From Flagellimonas oceani (lineage in GTDB: Bacteria > Bacteroidota > Bacteroidia > Flavobacteriales > Flavobacteriaceae): a DNA stretch of 64,000 bases. The translations under genes were made by a program, and so were the position numbers. Positions 37,148-49,628 of this stretch are shown here, piece by piece (positions within the stretch are counted from its first letter, which is position 1; each line of letters begins with the position of its first letter). The stretch lies in the NCBI RefSeq assembly GCF_011068285.1, contig NZ_CP049616.1:2770501-2834500 (forward strand), in the 5' to 3' direction. The notes below the pieces were generated by a model that was not told the DNA's origin, did no database searches, and worked only from the letters and a program-made list of their open reading frames with translations.

Positions 37148-37173
37148 AAAGAGTCGGCTATTTCCGACTCTTT
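37148..37173. terminator. Hairpin terminator between receiver and PA2169-type gene
   Basis: AAAGAGTCGG, six-base loop, CCGACTCTTT. It lies between convergent genes and can serve both. Confidence 0.8.
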
Positions 37174-37207
37174 CTTGTTTTGAATTGAAGCTGTTCGCAT
37201 ATAAAAC

Positions 37208-37657
37208 TTACATTACATCTTCCAATCTTTTGATTTTATCAAGATTCGTTACGATCCAATTCCGTTGTTCTCTAATGATTTTGGCCGTCTCAACAGGTAA
37301 ATCCGTTTTGGCAAGCACCTCATTGTACTCCTCCACGGCAGCTTTGTCACCTCGAATGGCCTCTTCCAACATAGCTTCATCGTTATCTCCCGAGAAAAAT
37401 GCCTTTACGTCCATCCATGCTCTGTGTACGGCTCCAGTTGCACTACCGTTCATGTCATCCCTGGTTTCCAATGCAGGAACGGTGGCCTTCAATCCAACCA
37501 AAAAATTTCTTCGTTCTTTGGATTTGGTAAGAAAATAGTGTTTTAAACCAATCTCTTTGGCATTTTCAGCTGCCTTTTCATATCCTTTGATGGCATCTTC
37601 ATTTTTCTGGATAATGTCGTTTATACTGTCCTCAATTTCTTTTATATCGTTGTTCAT
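37208..37657 (-). CDS. PA2169 family four-helix-bundle protein (DUF2383)
   Basis: A cytoplasmic all-helical protein of 149 residues, ferritin-like in outline. Marks are NDIIQKNEDAIKGYEKAAENA near 13, the FLVGLKATV segment, GSATGAVHRAWMDVKAFFSG near 72 and EEAIRGDKAAVEEYNEVL near 98. Members are linked with general stress or stationary phase in several bacteria; the exact activity is unknown. The neighbours (receivers, ribosome hibernation factor) support a stress role. Confidence 0.85.
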   Translation of the reverse strand: MNNDIKEIEDSINDIIQKNEDAIKGYEKAAENAKEIGLKHYFLTKSKERRNFLVGLKATVPALETRDDMNGSATGAVHRAWMDVKAFFSGDNDEAMLEEAIRGDKAAVEEYNEVLAKTDLPVETAKIIREQRNWIVTNLDKIKRLEDVM

Positions 37658-37957
37658 AATTATTTAAAATTTACGGTAACAAAATGCCTACCGTTTAGCA
37701 TCTACATTAAAAGTAGTTCCACGGTTTCCATTTATTTAATGCAAAGAAAAATCTTTTGGACTCAATACGTTTTAGCATTCTTTGGCTGAAAAACTTGACA
37801 CTTACAGTCAAACTTTAATTTTTTAAAGTCATTTGACCGGATAATGTTTTATTGAATCAAATGGATTTACAGCACAGGACTGATACCATACCCAAGGAAT
37901 CAAACCTAAGTAATCCAAGGACTCAACAGTACCATAAGATCCAAAATTAGAATATGG

Positions 37958-38090
37958 TGAGCCTACAAATTAGCACATATACCAAAAAAGCCGGAAGTCC
38001 TGTAGGTCTGGCCCAATTACCGGGCGGTTCCCTTTTGATGTCTGATGACAGCAACGGAAAATCTTATGATATGAAAGGTGAGCCCTTGCT
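37958..38090 (+). pseudogene. Fragment of a PQQ-type sugar (sorbosone) dehydrogenase C-terminus
   Basis: The frame reads KKAGSPVGLAQLPGGSLLMS, then DDSNGKSYDM. This closely resembles the last blade of glucose/sorbosone dehydrogenases (SPVGLAQLPDGSLLVSDDxNGxIWRI pattern). The upstream part of the enzyme is absent, and the sequence after the motif runs into an unrelated tail, so it is a remnant rather than a gene. The surrounding 690 bases (37658-38345) hold nothing else I can support. Confidence 0.55.
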
Positions 38091-38345
38091 TCTTGATTTA
38101 CGTTTTTATAGCGGTGCCGCACCAACCGAACGACCTCCTGTAATTTGATGCTTAGAGCCAATTTTTCTTTTTATCGGAGTAAGAATTTGCCATGGTATTC
38201 ATCATTTTTGATTACCGACCTTTCACCTTTTCAATATACGGTTTTGAAACACAATATGGTACAGCATGGAAAGCGAAGGATTGATTTGGACAATCATATT
38301 TAAAGGTTTACTATAAAATAAGAATATAAAAAGATAGATTCCTGT

Positions 38346-38777
38346 ATGGATGGTCTACGTATTTTTTTAGTTGATGACGATAAAGAAGATCAAGAGTTTT
38401 TCAGAGATGCACTCTCGGAAATCAATGAGGCAGTGCTGCTCTCAATATTTAATAGTGGTGATGAGCTCCTTAGGGCCCTTCGCCAAAAGGATAGCAAACC
38501 TGATATGATTTACTTGGATCTACACATGCCCATTTTGGATGGGGAAGAGTGCCTTGATATTCTACGTAAAAATACCGATTTAAAATCAGTTCCAATCGTC
38601 ATCTATTCCACCGAACTTGATATGGACCGCATAGCGCAGTTATTTTTTAAGGGAGCCAATAGATATATCCGAAAACCTGATTCATTTGATTCCTTGGTCG
38701 CATCTATCAAAGCTACCATCAACTCCTTGAAACGAAATTCGTTGGGCGGAAATGCGATTATAAATATTGTGGTCTAA
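38346..38777 (+). CDS. Single-domain response regulator (CheY-like), second copy
   Basis: A receiver of 143 residues. Acidic residues D10-D12, phosphorylation site Asp58 (MIYLDLHMP), Ser88/Thr89 and Lys110 (YIRKPDSF) are intact. It has the same length and layout as the receiver at 36625 and must be its paralogue. No output domain and no adjacent kinase. It precedes the ribosome hibernation gene by 171 bases. Confidence 0.9.
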   Translation: MDGLRIFLVDDDKEDQEFFRDALSEINEAVLLSIFNSGDELLRALRQKDSKPDMIYLDLHMPILDGEECLDILRKNTDLKSVPIVIYSTELDMDRIAQLFFKGANRYIRKPDSFDSLVASIKATINSLKRNSLGGNAIINIVV

Positions 38778-38948
38778 GCTTTTTTGGCAAATGATAGTCG
38801 AAATGAATTTATATGGATTCAACGCAACATACGCCAAGATTAAAAAACGAAAAACTTGAGGTAGATTTTACAAGGAGCATTCGGCAATAAAAAGTAAAAC
38901 TGAACTGAGTTGGTTAGACAAAATTTAATACATAAAATATAAATTGAC

Positions 38949-39248
38949 ATGCAAATAATATTTGAATATCATGATGTTGCCCAAAGCGATCGCTTGGAAC
39001 AATTGGCCAAGGAAAAGTTGGAAAATCTTTCAAGAAAATTTGATATGGTCATCCGGGCAGATGTCTTTTTCAAGGAAGAGAACACCACTTCCAATGAAAC
39101 CGGTAAAATCTGTAACATAAGGTTGAGCCTTCCAGGACCCAGACTGTTTGCCGAATCCAGCAATGAGAGTTTTGCACATTCAATAGCCGAATCCGTCAGT
39201 GATCTGGAACGACAATTGAGAAAGCGCAAGGAAGCCATGAATTCATAG
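38949..39248 (+). CDS. Ribosome hibernation factor (HPF/RaiA family, short form)
   Basis: A protein of 99 residues that would bind the small ribosomal subunit and make idle ribosomes inactive. It starts MQIIFEYHDVAQSDRLEQLA, with KLENLSRKFDMVIRADVFFK and a C-terminal basic helix (DLERQLRKRKEAMNS), the usual pattern of S30AE domains. The long-form dimerisation domain is absent. It sits in a stress-type gene group. Confidence 0.87.
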   Translation: MQIIFEYHDVAQSDRLEQLAKEKLENLSRKFDMVIRADVFFKEENTTSNETGKICNIRLSLPGPRLFAESSNESFAHSIAESVSDLERQLRKRKEAMNS

Positions 39249-39376
39249 TAAAAATGACCGCCCTACCCTTCGCTTTTTCGCAGTGGATGAATTCCGAATT
39301 TTTCAAAAATCAACTATCTGCAAAGTTTGATAAGGTGCAATAAACAAATGTTTTGGGTCAAGGCAAGGGATGTGCT

Positions 39377-40573
39377 ATGGATATCTTTATCCTAATGTTG
39401 AAAAAGCGTAAAGAAATAACATTTGAAGTATGCCCCTTACAGAAATGGTTGGTGACCTTGACCAGACCCTGGACCATCATATTGACCATTCTGGCATTTA
39501 CTTCCTGCCGTGAGGTGCAGCATATTACGGATATATTCGTGCAACCTACCGATAGGGAAAAATATGTGAGGACATTTGAAAAGAACGACCCCCGTATTCT
39601 GGCTTGGAACAAGGCGACCCAAAGTGCTTTGTCAGATACGCTGTCCATTGCCCTGCCCTATGCTGAAGTAGGTATCCTTCCATCGGAATTTAGCTTTGCC
39701 TATGGGTATGATGTACAACTTCAAAACGGTCGGAAATTGAAAGTGTCCGTTACTTCCGCATCCGATAGCTTGGATGTTTTTGTGGACATTTACCAATTCC
39801 CATATAATCTGGCTAAGAAACCTTTGCTGAGCCAGCGCATCAAAGGTTCGAATACGGTGGAGCTCCATGTCAAGGAGACGGGGGATTATAAGGTGCTGAT
39901 ACAACCTAAAATTGGTCTTTCTTCTGATTTCAGATGGGAGTTGTACAGCGAACCTACCCTGATTTTTCCAGTGTTGGATGTGGATTCCAAGGCCATTCAA
40001 AGTTTTTGGGGAGATACCAGGGCCGGCGGTGCCCGACGCCACGAGGGAGTTGATATCTTTGCGCCACGGTCAACGCCCGTGGTTGCCGTAACCGAAGGAA
40101 GGGTCAGTTCTGTAGGCAACAAAGGATTGGGCGGAAAACAGGTATGGTTCAGGGACGGATTGTTCAATAATTCCTTTTATTATGCCCATTTGGATAGCAT
40201 AAACGTGTCCTTTGCACAAAAAGTGGAACAAGGAGATACCTTGGGCTTCGTGGGCAACACGGGAAATGCCCGAACTACCGTGCCACATCTCCATTTTGGG
40301 ATATATTCAGGCAAAGGGGCCATAGACCCTTTACCGTTCATAAAAAAAGACCAGCAGTCTAAGCTGGATTTGAATACCCCGTTGCCGAGGGGCCATATTG
40401 GTGCTGCTCTTGCCAATGTTCGAGTAGGGCCCAGTGTGGAAAAGGAGAAAACAATGTCCCTGGAAAAAATGCACCCTGTCATTATTTTGGGAAAAACGAT
40501 CAATTGGTACCATGTACTATTAAACCATAACATCCAAGGTTATGTGCACCATAGCTTGGTGGTTGAAGGGTAA
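39377..40573 (+). CDS. Lipoprotein M23 peptidase with C-terminal SH3-like domain
   Basis: A peptidoglycan endopeptidase of 398 residues. The zinc site is complete: HEGVD (H222, D226) and HLHFG (H304, H306). A lipobox ends at Cys44 (TILAFTSC), after an unusually long n-region; the ATG at 39377 is preferred over an in-frame TTG at 39353. Residues 60-180 form a beta domain, and the last 60 residues (ALANVRVGPSVEKEK to IQGYVHHSLV) form an SH3-like domain that probably binds the cell wall. Role: cell-wall remodelling at the envelope. Confidence 0.87.
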   Translation: MDIFILMLKKRKEITFEVCPLQKWLVTLTRPWTIILTILAFTSCREVQHITDIFVQPTDREKYVRTFEKNDPRILAWNKATQSALSDTLSIALPYAEVGILPSEFSFAYGYDVQLQNGRKLKVSVTSASDSLDVFVDIYQFPYNLAKKPLLSQRIKGSNTVELHVKETGDYKVLIQPKIGLSSDFRWELYSEPTLIFPVLDVDSKAIQSFWGDTRAGGARRHEGVDIFAPRSTPVVAVTEGRVSSVGNKGLGGKQVWFRDGLFNNSFYYAHLDSINVSFAQKVEQGDTLGFVGNTGNARTTVPHLHFGIYSGKGAIDPLPFIKKDQQSKLDLNTPLPRGHIGAALANVRVGPSVEKEKTMSLEKMHPVIILGKTINWYHVLLNHNIQGYVHHSLVVEG

Positions 40574-40669
40574 GCACCATTGGCGAGCTAAGGACTTTTG
40601 ATAATTTTCTATGGGATGGTTTTACGTCTTTAGTGGTATCGACCATCCGACTCATCCTGTTTTTGCCTG

Positions 40670-40880
40670 CTTTCAAATAAAATCCGTGTCCGGCACAACT
40701 GCAAATTACTGATAGAAAACAAGTTTAGTATCGATCAAATTTGTGAAGAATCAGGATTTAACAACCTTTCCCTTTTAAATATACAATTGAAAAAAATAGT
40801 AGGGAACCCCTAAAGAGTATCAAAAAGAACATAAGAACAACTCCCTGGTACTTCTCCACAAACCAACTCCATTTTCTTGA
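40670..40880 (+). pseudogene. C-terminal remnant of an AraC-family regulator, frameshifted
   Basis: The frame from 40670 reads CKLLIENKFSIDQICEESGF, then NNLSLLNIQLKKIVGNP, the second helix-turn-helix of AraC proteins, and hits a stop at the proline. One base shifted, the family's conserved end follows: PKEYQKEHKNNSLVLLHKP, with a stop at 40878. The N-terminal part is missing. The gene is therefore dead. It lies just before the esterase genes, so it may be the lost regulator of that block. The rest of 40574-41108 shows no gene. Confidence 0.75.
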
Positions 40881-41096
40881 TGCACATGGGTTTTCAAGAA
40901 TTTCTTCTAGATTCATTTCCAATGTGTTGAATAAACACTTATATTGGTATCAGAAAACACAATATGCAATTTACCCCAACGCTCAGGCCATTGCCCTAAT
41001 GACTCCATTTTGCGCAATGGAGAGAAGTAAACCGTATAGCGTCCAACTATTTTATAACTACAAATAAATAATCAATTAGAAACTAAAAAGAGTTAA

Positions 41097-42227
<1,131 letters not shown>

Positions 42228-42309
42228 TCCCTAAAAAGAAAGTCAAATGAAATATGCACAATTGCTCTTTAAATAGTGTTGACGCAGCACATTTCTAAAC
42301 ACTGATGAT

Positions 42310-43497
42310 ATGAAAATTACAAGTTTATTTTATAATGCCTTCGCCTTTCTGGTTATTTCAAGCTTTGGCTATGGTCAACAGGCAAATGTAAACCTGGACT
42401 ATAATCCACAGGAAGATACAGAAGGACTTATTCCCTTTAGTGCACCTGTAAATTCTCCCGAAGTGCATGATGACCAAACCGTTACGTTTCGGGTGAAAGC
42501 ACCAGAGGCAGAAAAAGTGGAATTGAATCCCGGAGCCATCAATACCGCTCTGGGCAAGGGTAGGGAGCCAATTCCATTTACAAAAGGCGAACAGGGTGTT
42601 TGGACCTTGACCATTGGACCACTCCCTCCTGATATGTATGCCTATCATGTTCGGGTGGACGGCGTGCAAATTGCGGACCCCAGCAATACGTATGCCGCAT
42701 TTACGGCCATGCCACCCTATAGTGAATTGATTGTTCATGGTGATGGCCCAGCATATTATGATGCAAAAAATGTCCCTCATGGAAACGTTACCCGTCACAT
42801 TTATCATTCTGATGTAACCCAGGGCGAACGTGAACTCTATGTGTACACACCGCCCGGCTACGATTCCGGTAAAAAATATCCGGTACTCTATTTATTGGGT
42901 GGAAGTGGTGAACTGCCTTCCAATTGGGTGTATGATGGAAGAGCCAATTTAATTATGGACAATCTTTTGGCGGAAAACAAAGCCAAGCCCATGATCATAG
43001 CAATCCCCAACAACCAAGTGATTCACCGGAACCATCCACAGCATTCAGAGCTCACCTTCGACATTTTTGAAAAAGAGCTCAGAAACCATGTGATTCCCGT
43101 GGTGGATGAAAATTACAGTACAATTCAAAGTCCAGAAGGAAGGGCCATTTCAGGATTGTCCATGGGGGGTCGCCATAGTATGTTCGTAGGCTTTAGATCT
43201 CTAGATCTCTTTGCTAATTTTGGTATTCTCAGTGCTGGGGACACCACTGCGGAAACCACCTTATCCCAGTTTTTAAATGACCCAGAAATAAATAACAAGG
43301 TAGATTATCTTTTTGTGGGGCAGGGCACCAAGGAAGCGGAAGGTTTTTTCAACTCAAGGGTTCAGGGTCTCGTCGATGCATTAAATAACCATGATATAGA
43401 ACACGAATACTATGTAGGGGGTAACGGGGGGCACGACTGGTCCACTTGGCGTCATCTCCTGTATTATAGATTCTTGCCCAACCTTTGGCAGGATTAA
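42310..43497 (+). CDS. Secreted CE1-type esterase with E-set domain, second
   Basis: A protein of 395 residues with a Sec signal (LVISSFGYGQ). An E-set domain (about 55-150, FRVKAPEAEKVELNPGA) precedes the hydrolase with [20 protein letters not shown], nucleophile Ser284 (SGLSMGG) and His375 (GGHDWSTWRHLLY). It is a paralogue of the preceding gene and of both CE1 parts of the next one. The usual HG before the oxyanion site is LGGSG here, a small difference. Substrate: probably feruloylated or acetylated glycan oligomers. Confidence 0.87.
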   Translation: MKITSLFYNAFAFLVISSFGYGQQANVNLDYNPQEDTEGLIPFSAPVNSPEVHDDQTVTFRVKAPEAEKVELNPGAINTALGKGREPIPFTKGEQGVWTLTIGPLPPDMYAYHVRVDGVQIADPSNTYAAFTAMPPYSELIVHGDGPAYYDAKNVPHGNVTRHIYHSDVTQGERELYVYTPPGYDSGKKYPVLYLLGGSGELPSNWVYDGRANLIMDNLLAENKAKPMIIAIPNNQVIHRNHPQHSELTFDIFEKELRNHVIPVVDENYSTIQSPEGRAISGLSMGGRHSMFVGFRSLDLFANFGILSAGDTTAETTLSQFLNDPEINNKVDYLFVGQGTKEAEGFFNSRVQGLVDALNNHDIEHEYYVGGNGGHDWSTWRHLLYYRFLPNLWQD

Positions 43498-43583
43498 TCC
43501 AATACCAATGAAAAAGATTTTAGAAGATATGGTTTCAGTGGGCATATTTTCCACTCGTTGGCAGATTTAAAGTGGTCTTTTAG

Positions 43584-46370
<2,787 letters not shown>

Positions 46371-46435
46371 TAAGTCCAAACAAGAATTCATTAAAACGGT
46401 CAATGTTGAAAACGAACAGTGAAAATCAAAACAGT

Positions 46436-48367
46436 ATGAAAGGTATTTCTTTTAGTCTTAAAGTTGCTTCCATGTTATTTGTATTTATTTTAATTGGTGG
46501 TTGCAATTCCTCTTCCAAACCGGAATGGGAGGAGCGGAACAACGAATTAATAAAGCAATACGGACTCCAGGTGAGGGAGCTGCCCGGATTGCCGTCTACA
46601 GAAATAAGGCCCAATTTGGAGGTAGGAACATCCACAAATCTCCAAAATTTGGAAAGTGTGCAATTATATCCTGGTGTCATGGCCAAAATTTTCTGGGGAA
46701 ATGGGAATCTGGTCAGTGTATTGGAACTGGAACCCAATTCCAACATCCCAAAAGAAAACTTGCCTGCGGATAGATTTTTGATTGTAACTGAAGGTTCCAT
46801 TGAGTTGTTTGGCAATGGCAACAAGCATGATATGATGGCGAGGGAACGGGAAGAACCGGATGGCACCCATAGCGGCACACCTAGAAATGATTTTATTTAT
46901 CAAGAAAAAGGAAACGAAAGCGAGATTGTCGCTGGAGATGCTGGAGCCAAGGTAATGGAAATTTATAGCCCTATAAGGTTTGATTATCTAGAAAAAATGG
47001 GGGTTAATGAACTTCCTTCGGAAAATCAGGGAAGGGTTTCCAACAATGAACCGACCGTTGTTCCCAATAAGGTTTATGACCTTTTCGACATTCAGTTTAC
47101 CCAATTAACCGAAGGGGTCTATGCAAGATTGGTTTCTGGAGGGGACATACAGCTAAGTTTTGTCTTGGCGGACCCAAATTCCAAGTCACCGGCACACATT
47201 CATCCAGAGGAGCAAATTACGGTTCTATTAAGGGGAACCCTAAAGCAAACCGTCTTGGACCAAGAGATGGGATTGAACCCTTACGATGTGATCCTTGTTC
47301 CTGGAAACGTAGTGCATTCTGGTGTAGCAGGCGAGTTGGGTTTTGATGCCCTTGATATTTTTTGGCCCGTTCGGGAAGATTATCTAGCCAAGCAACAGGC
47401 CGCACTTGAAAGATATCACGAAATCATACCCAAGGACGCACAGCCAGAATTGGTCATAGATGGTTCCAAAACAAAACCGCAACTGACCTTTAGTGAAGGT
47501 CCCAAGTGGATGGACGGGAAACTCTATTTTTCCAACATGTACTTCGACCAAAACTGGAACGCCGACCCCAAAAGGAGTTCCATTGTGGCATTGGAACCTG
47601 ATGGAACACACCAAAATATTATGGAAGGTAAAATGCAGGCTAACGGATTGTATCCGTATAAAAATGGCAATTTATTGGTCTGTGACATGATTGGGCACCG
47701 GGTGGTGGAAATGACCACATCCGGGCAAGTGGTCCAAGTTATTGCCGACACCTATAACGGCAAGCCCATAGACGGTCCAAACGATATTATCACCGACACC
47801 AAGGGCGGCATCTATTTCACCGACCCCCAGTTTACGATGGAAGCGGAAAAATTCCAACCGGGCAGGGCCGTTTACTATATTTCCCCTGAAAAAGAAGTGA
47901 CCCGCTTGGTGGAACCCAATGAATTTGCCATGCCCAATGGAATATTATTGACTCCCGACGGGAAAACGCTCTACATCAATAATTGTTATGATGACGAATC
48001 TTGGTATCCGGTAAACAGTTCAAAGGATAATTTTATTTGGGCGTATGATGTGAACGAGGACGGTACCATTTCAAACGGTCGGAAATTTGCAGAACTGCGT
48101 TTGACCGGCAACGTTTTGGACCGCAAAGGAAAATCCTCCAGCGCGGACGGGATGGCCATTGACACTATGGGAAATATTTATGTGGCCACCTATTTTGGGG
48201 TCCAGATTTTTGATTCCAAAGGTTCTTTTGTCGGCATGATCAATCTACCATCATTTCCGGTAAGTTTGGGTTTTGGAGATGAGGATATGAAAACGCTCTA
48301 CATTGTCAGTTATGATAAGGTGTACAAGATTCGCACCAATAGAACAGGGTATGTCAATTATCTTTAA
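46436..48367 (+). CDS. Lipoprotein with two cupin domains and an SMP-30/gluconolactonase domain
   Basis: A protein of 643 residues. The ATG at 46436 begins a lipobox signal (VFILIGGCNSS, Cys23). Two cupin segments follow: the first has VLELEPNSNIPKENLPADRF and the second has AHIHPEEQITVLLRGTL with metal-type His residues. From about 345 to the end is a six-bladed SMP-30 domain with the three expected metal ligands: Glu in TFSEGPKWMDGKLYFSN, Asn in GPNDIITDTKGGIYFTDP and Asp in SADGMAIDTMGNIYVATYFG. SMP-30 enzymes open sugar lactones. Its lipoprotein signal puts it outside the cytoplasm. It converges with the cupin gene at 48385. Confidence 0.87.
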   Translation: MKGISFSLKVASMLFVFILIGGCNSSSKPEWEERNNELIKQYGLQVRELPGLPSTEIRPNLEVGTSTNLQNLESVQLYPGVMAKIFWGNGNLVSVLELEPNSNIPKENLPADRFLIVTEGSIELFGNGNKHDMMAREREEPDGTHSGTPRNDFIYQEKGNESEIVAGDAGAKVMEIYSPIRFDYLEKMGVNELPSENQGRVSNNEPTVVPNKVYDLFDIQFTQLTEGVYARLVSGGDIQLSFVLADPNSKSPAHIHPEEQITVLLRGTLKQTVLDQEMGLNPYDVILVPGNVVHSGVAGELGFDALDIFWPVREDYLAKQQAALERYHEIIPKDAQPELVIDGSKTKPQLTFSEGPKWMDGKLYFSNMYFDQNWNADPKRSSIVALEPDGTHQNIMEGKMQANGLYPYKNGNLLVCDMIGHRVVEMTTSGQVVQVIADTYNGKPIDGPNDIITDTKGGIYFTDPQFTMEAEKFQPGRAVYYISPEKEVTRLVEPNEFAMPNGILLTPDGKTLYINNCYDDESWYPVNSSKDNFIWAYDVNEDGTISNGRKFAELRLTGNVLDRKGKSSSADGMAIDTMGNIYVATYFGVQIFDSKGSFVGMINLPSFPVSLGFGDEDMKTLYIVSYDKVYKIRTNRTGYVNYL

Positions 48368-48384
48368 AGTGTCAATGACAATGT

Positions 48385-49599
48385 CTAATTCTGTACATCG
48401 TCGCCCATAACATCATAACCGCGCCATTTGAATTCCTTGCCAAGTCCTGATGCTGCTGGCCAAGCAATTTGGTGCTGATCACTGGCCACCCACTTTCTCC
48501 TGTTTTCCTCCGTATCAAAAGATATTTGAATCTGATAGTTGTATGTAGTAGGTTCCGCCTGTATTTCCTTGGCTAAATCCTGTGGAAAAAGCCGAAGTAG
48601 TTTTGAACTGAGATACCCGTCTTGGACAACCATGGCAGGGACGTAGATGGAATAGTACATTTCTTCAAAAGCCTTGGCATTTTCCTTTTCCACCACAAAA
48701 TCCATTTGTAGGACCATGGCTTTGGGTGTTTCCAAAGGTTTGACAATTGACAATCCATTGTTTTTTGAAGCTGCAATACCAATTATTAGAATTTCAAGAT
48801 TTTCATTTCCACTACTTGACCAAGCTATTTCTTCTCCCAAACCAGCATGGAACGAATCATCCTTTTGAATCTTTACCGTCTCAGCACCTACCGTTACCGA
48901 CCCATTTCCGTTCATGATATAATACACTTCTTCAATACCTTCCAACAAATGTTTTTCCGTTGAACTGCCAGGTGGAATTACCAAGTGATCCACATAGTTC
49001 CAATCCGTTCTAAAAACTTCTGGACTAAAAATCCTTCCATACAAAACTCCTTTTCCACTATAAACATCGTTGTCTTGCTTCAGTTTATCCGTGTCCAATC
49101 GGGAAGAAACGAATGTCGGGACAACATCTTTTTTCGATCTGGCAAGATCATCCCCCAAATCAAACGCATCTCCTTGTGACTTGACTTCACTTACGGCAAA
49201 ATTCAGCCATTTGAGCGGTTTATCAGATGCATTATAAATACCATGGGAATCTCCCAGTTTACAAGGAACCAAAGCTGGTCCCTTTATTTTTGATGTTCTA
49301 CCATTAATGGTAAACTCAGCCTCTCCATCCAGAATAACATACATTTCTTCAATGGAATGGTGAAAGTGGTGACCAATACCCGATTTAGGCTGAATAACTC
49401 CAGAATGCAAGTACAAGAATTTGGTTGCCAGATCATTTCGCCCTATCAATTGGGTAAAACCCATTTTACCGGCACCGGCATGTACACTGGATAATTCCCT
49501 ATACGTCGAAGGATCATTGTGAACCACTCTTTCATTAAGATTTTGGGCCATACAGATACTGCCCATCAAACAGAACAAAAAACTGAATATTGGTTTCAT
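48385..49599 (-). CDS. Secreted double-cupin protein with C-terminal alpha/beta-barrel domain
   Basis: A protein of 404 residues; the ATG at 49599 begins the Sec signal (SFLFCLMGSICMAQ). Cupin 1 (about 60-125) has the metal motif GHHFHHSIEEMYVILDGEAE and cupin 2 (about 195-250) HLVIPPGSSTEKHLLEGIEE. The last 120 residues (VLQMDFVVEKENAKAFEEMY onward) look like a dimeric ferredoxin-like domain. The family is not named with certainty; sugar isomerase/epimerase or a binding role are possible. It is the last gene of the minus-strand catabolic block, 29 bases after the PQQ dehydrogenase. Confidence 0.78.
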   Translation of the reverse strand: MKPIFSFLFCLMGSICMAQNLNERVVHNDPSTYRELSSVHAGAGKMGFTQLIGRNDLATKFLYLHSGVIQPKSGIGHHFHHSIEEMYVILDGEAEFTINGRTSKIKGPALVPCKLGDSHGIYNASDKPLKWLNFAVSEVKSQGDAFDLGDDLARSKKDVVPTFVSSRLDTDKLKQDNDVYSGKGVLYGRIFSPEVFRTDWNYVDHLVIPPGSSTEKHLLEGIEEVYYIMNGNGSVTVGAETVKIQKDDSFHAGLGEEIAWSSSGNENLEILIIGIAASKNNGLSIVKPLETPKAMVLQMDFVVEKENAKAFEEMYYSIYVPAMVVQDGYLSSKLLRLFPQDLAKEIQAEPTTYNYQIQISFDTEENRRKWVASDQHQIAWPAASGLGKEFKWRGYDVMGDDVQN

Positions 49600-49628
49600 A
49601 ATAATGTATTTGTATCTTTTCATATAGG

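Noticed and set aside
37954..38148. Intact 64-residue gene
   Set aside because: Only its middle matches a sugar-dehydrogenase C-terminus, and the start and end look random, so it is treated as a remnant.
39353..39376. TTG start for the M23 peptidase
   Set aside because: The ATG at 39377 needs no unusual start and already gives an overlong n-region before the lipobox.
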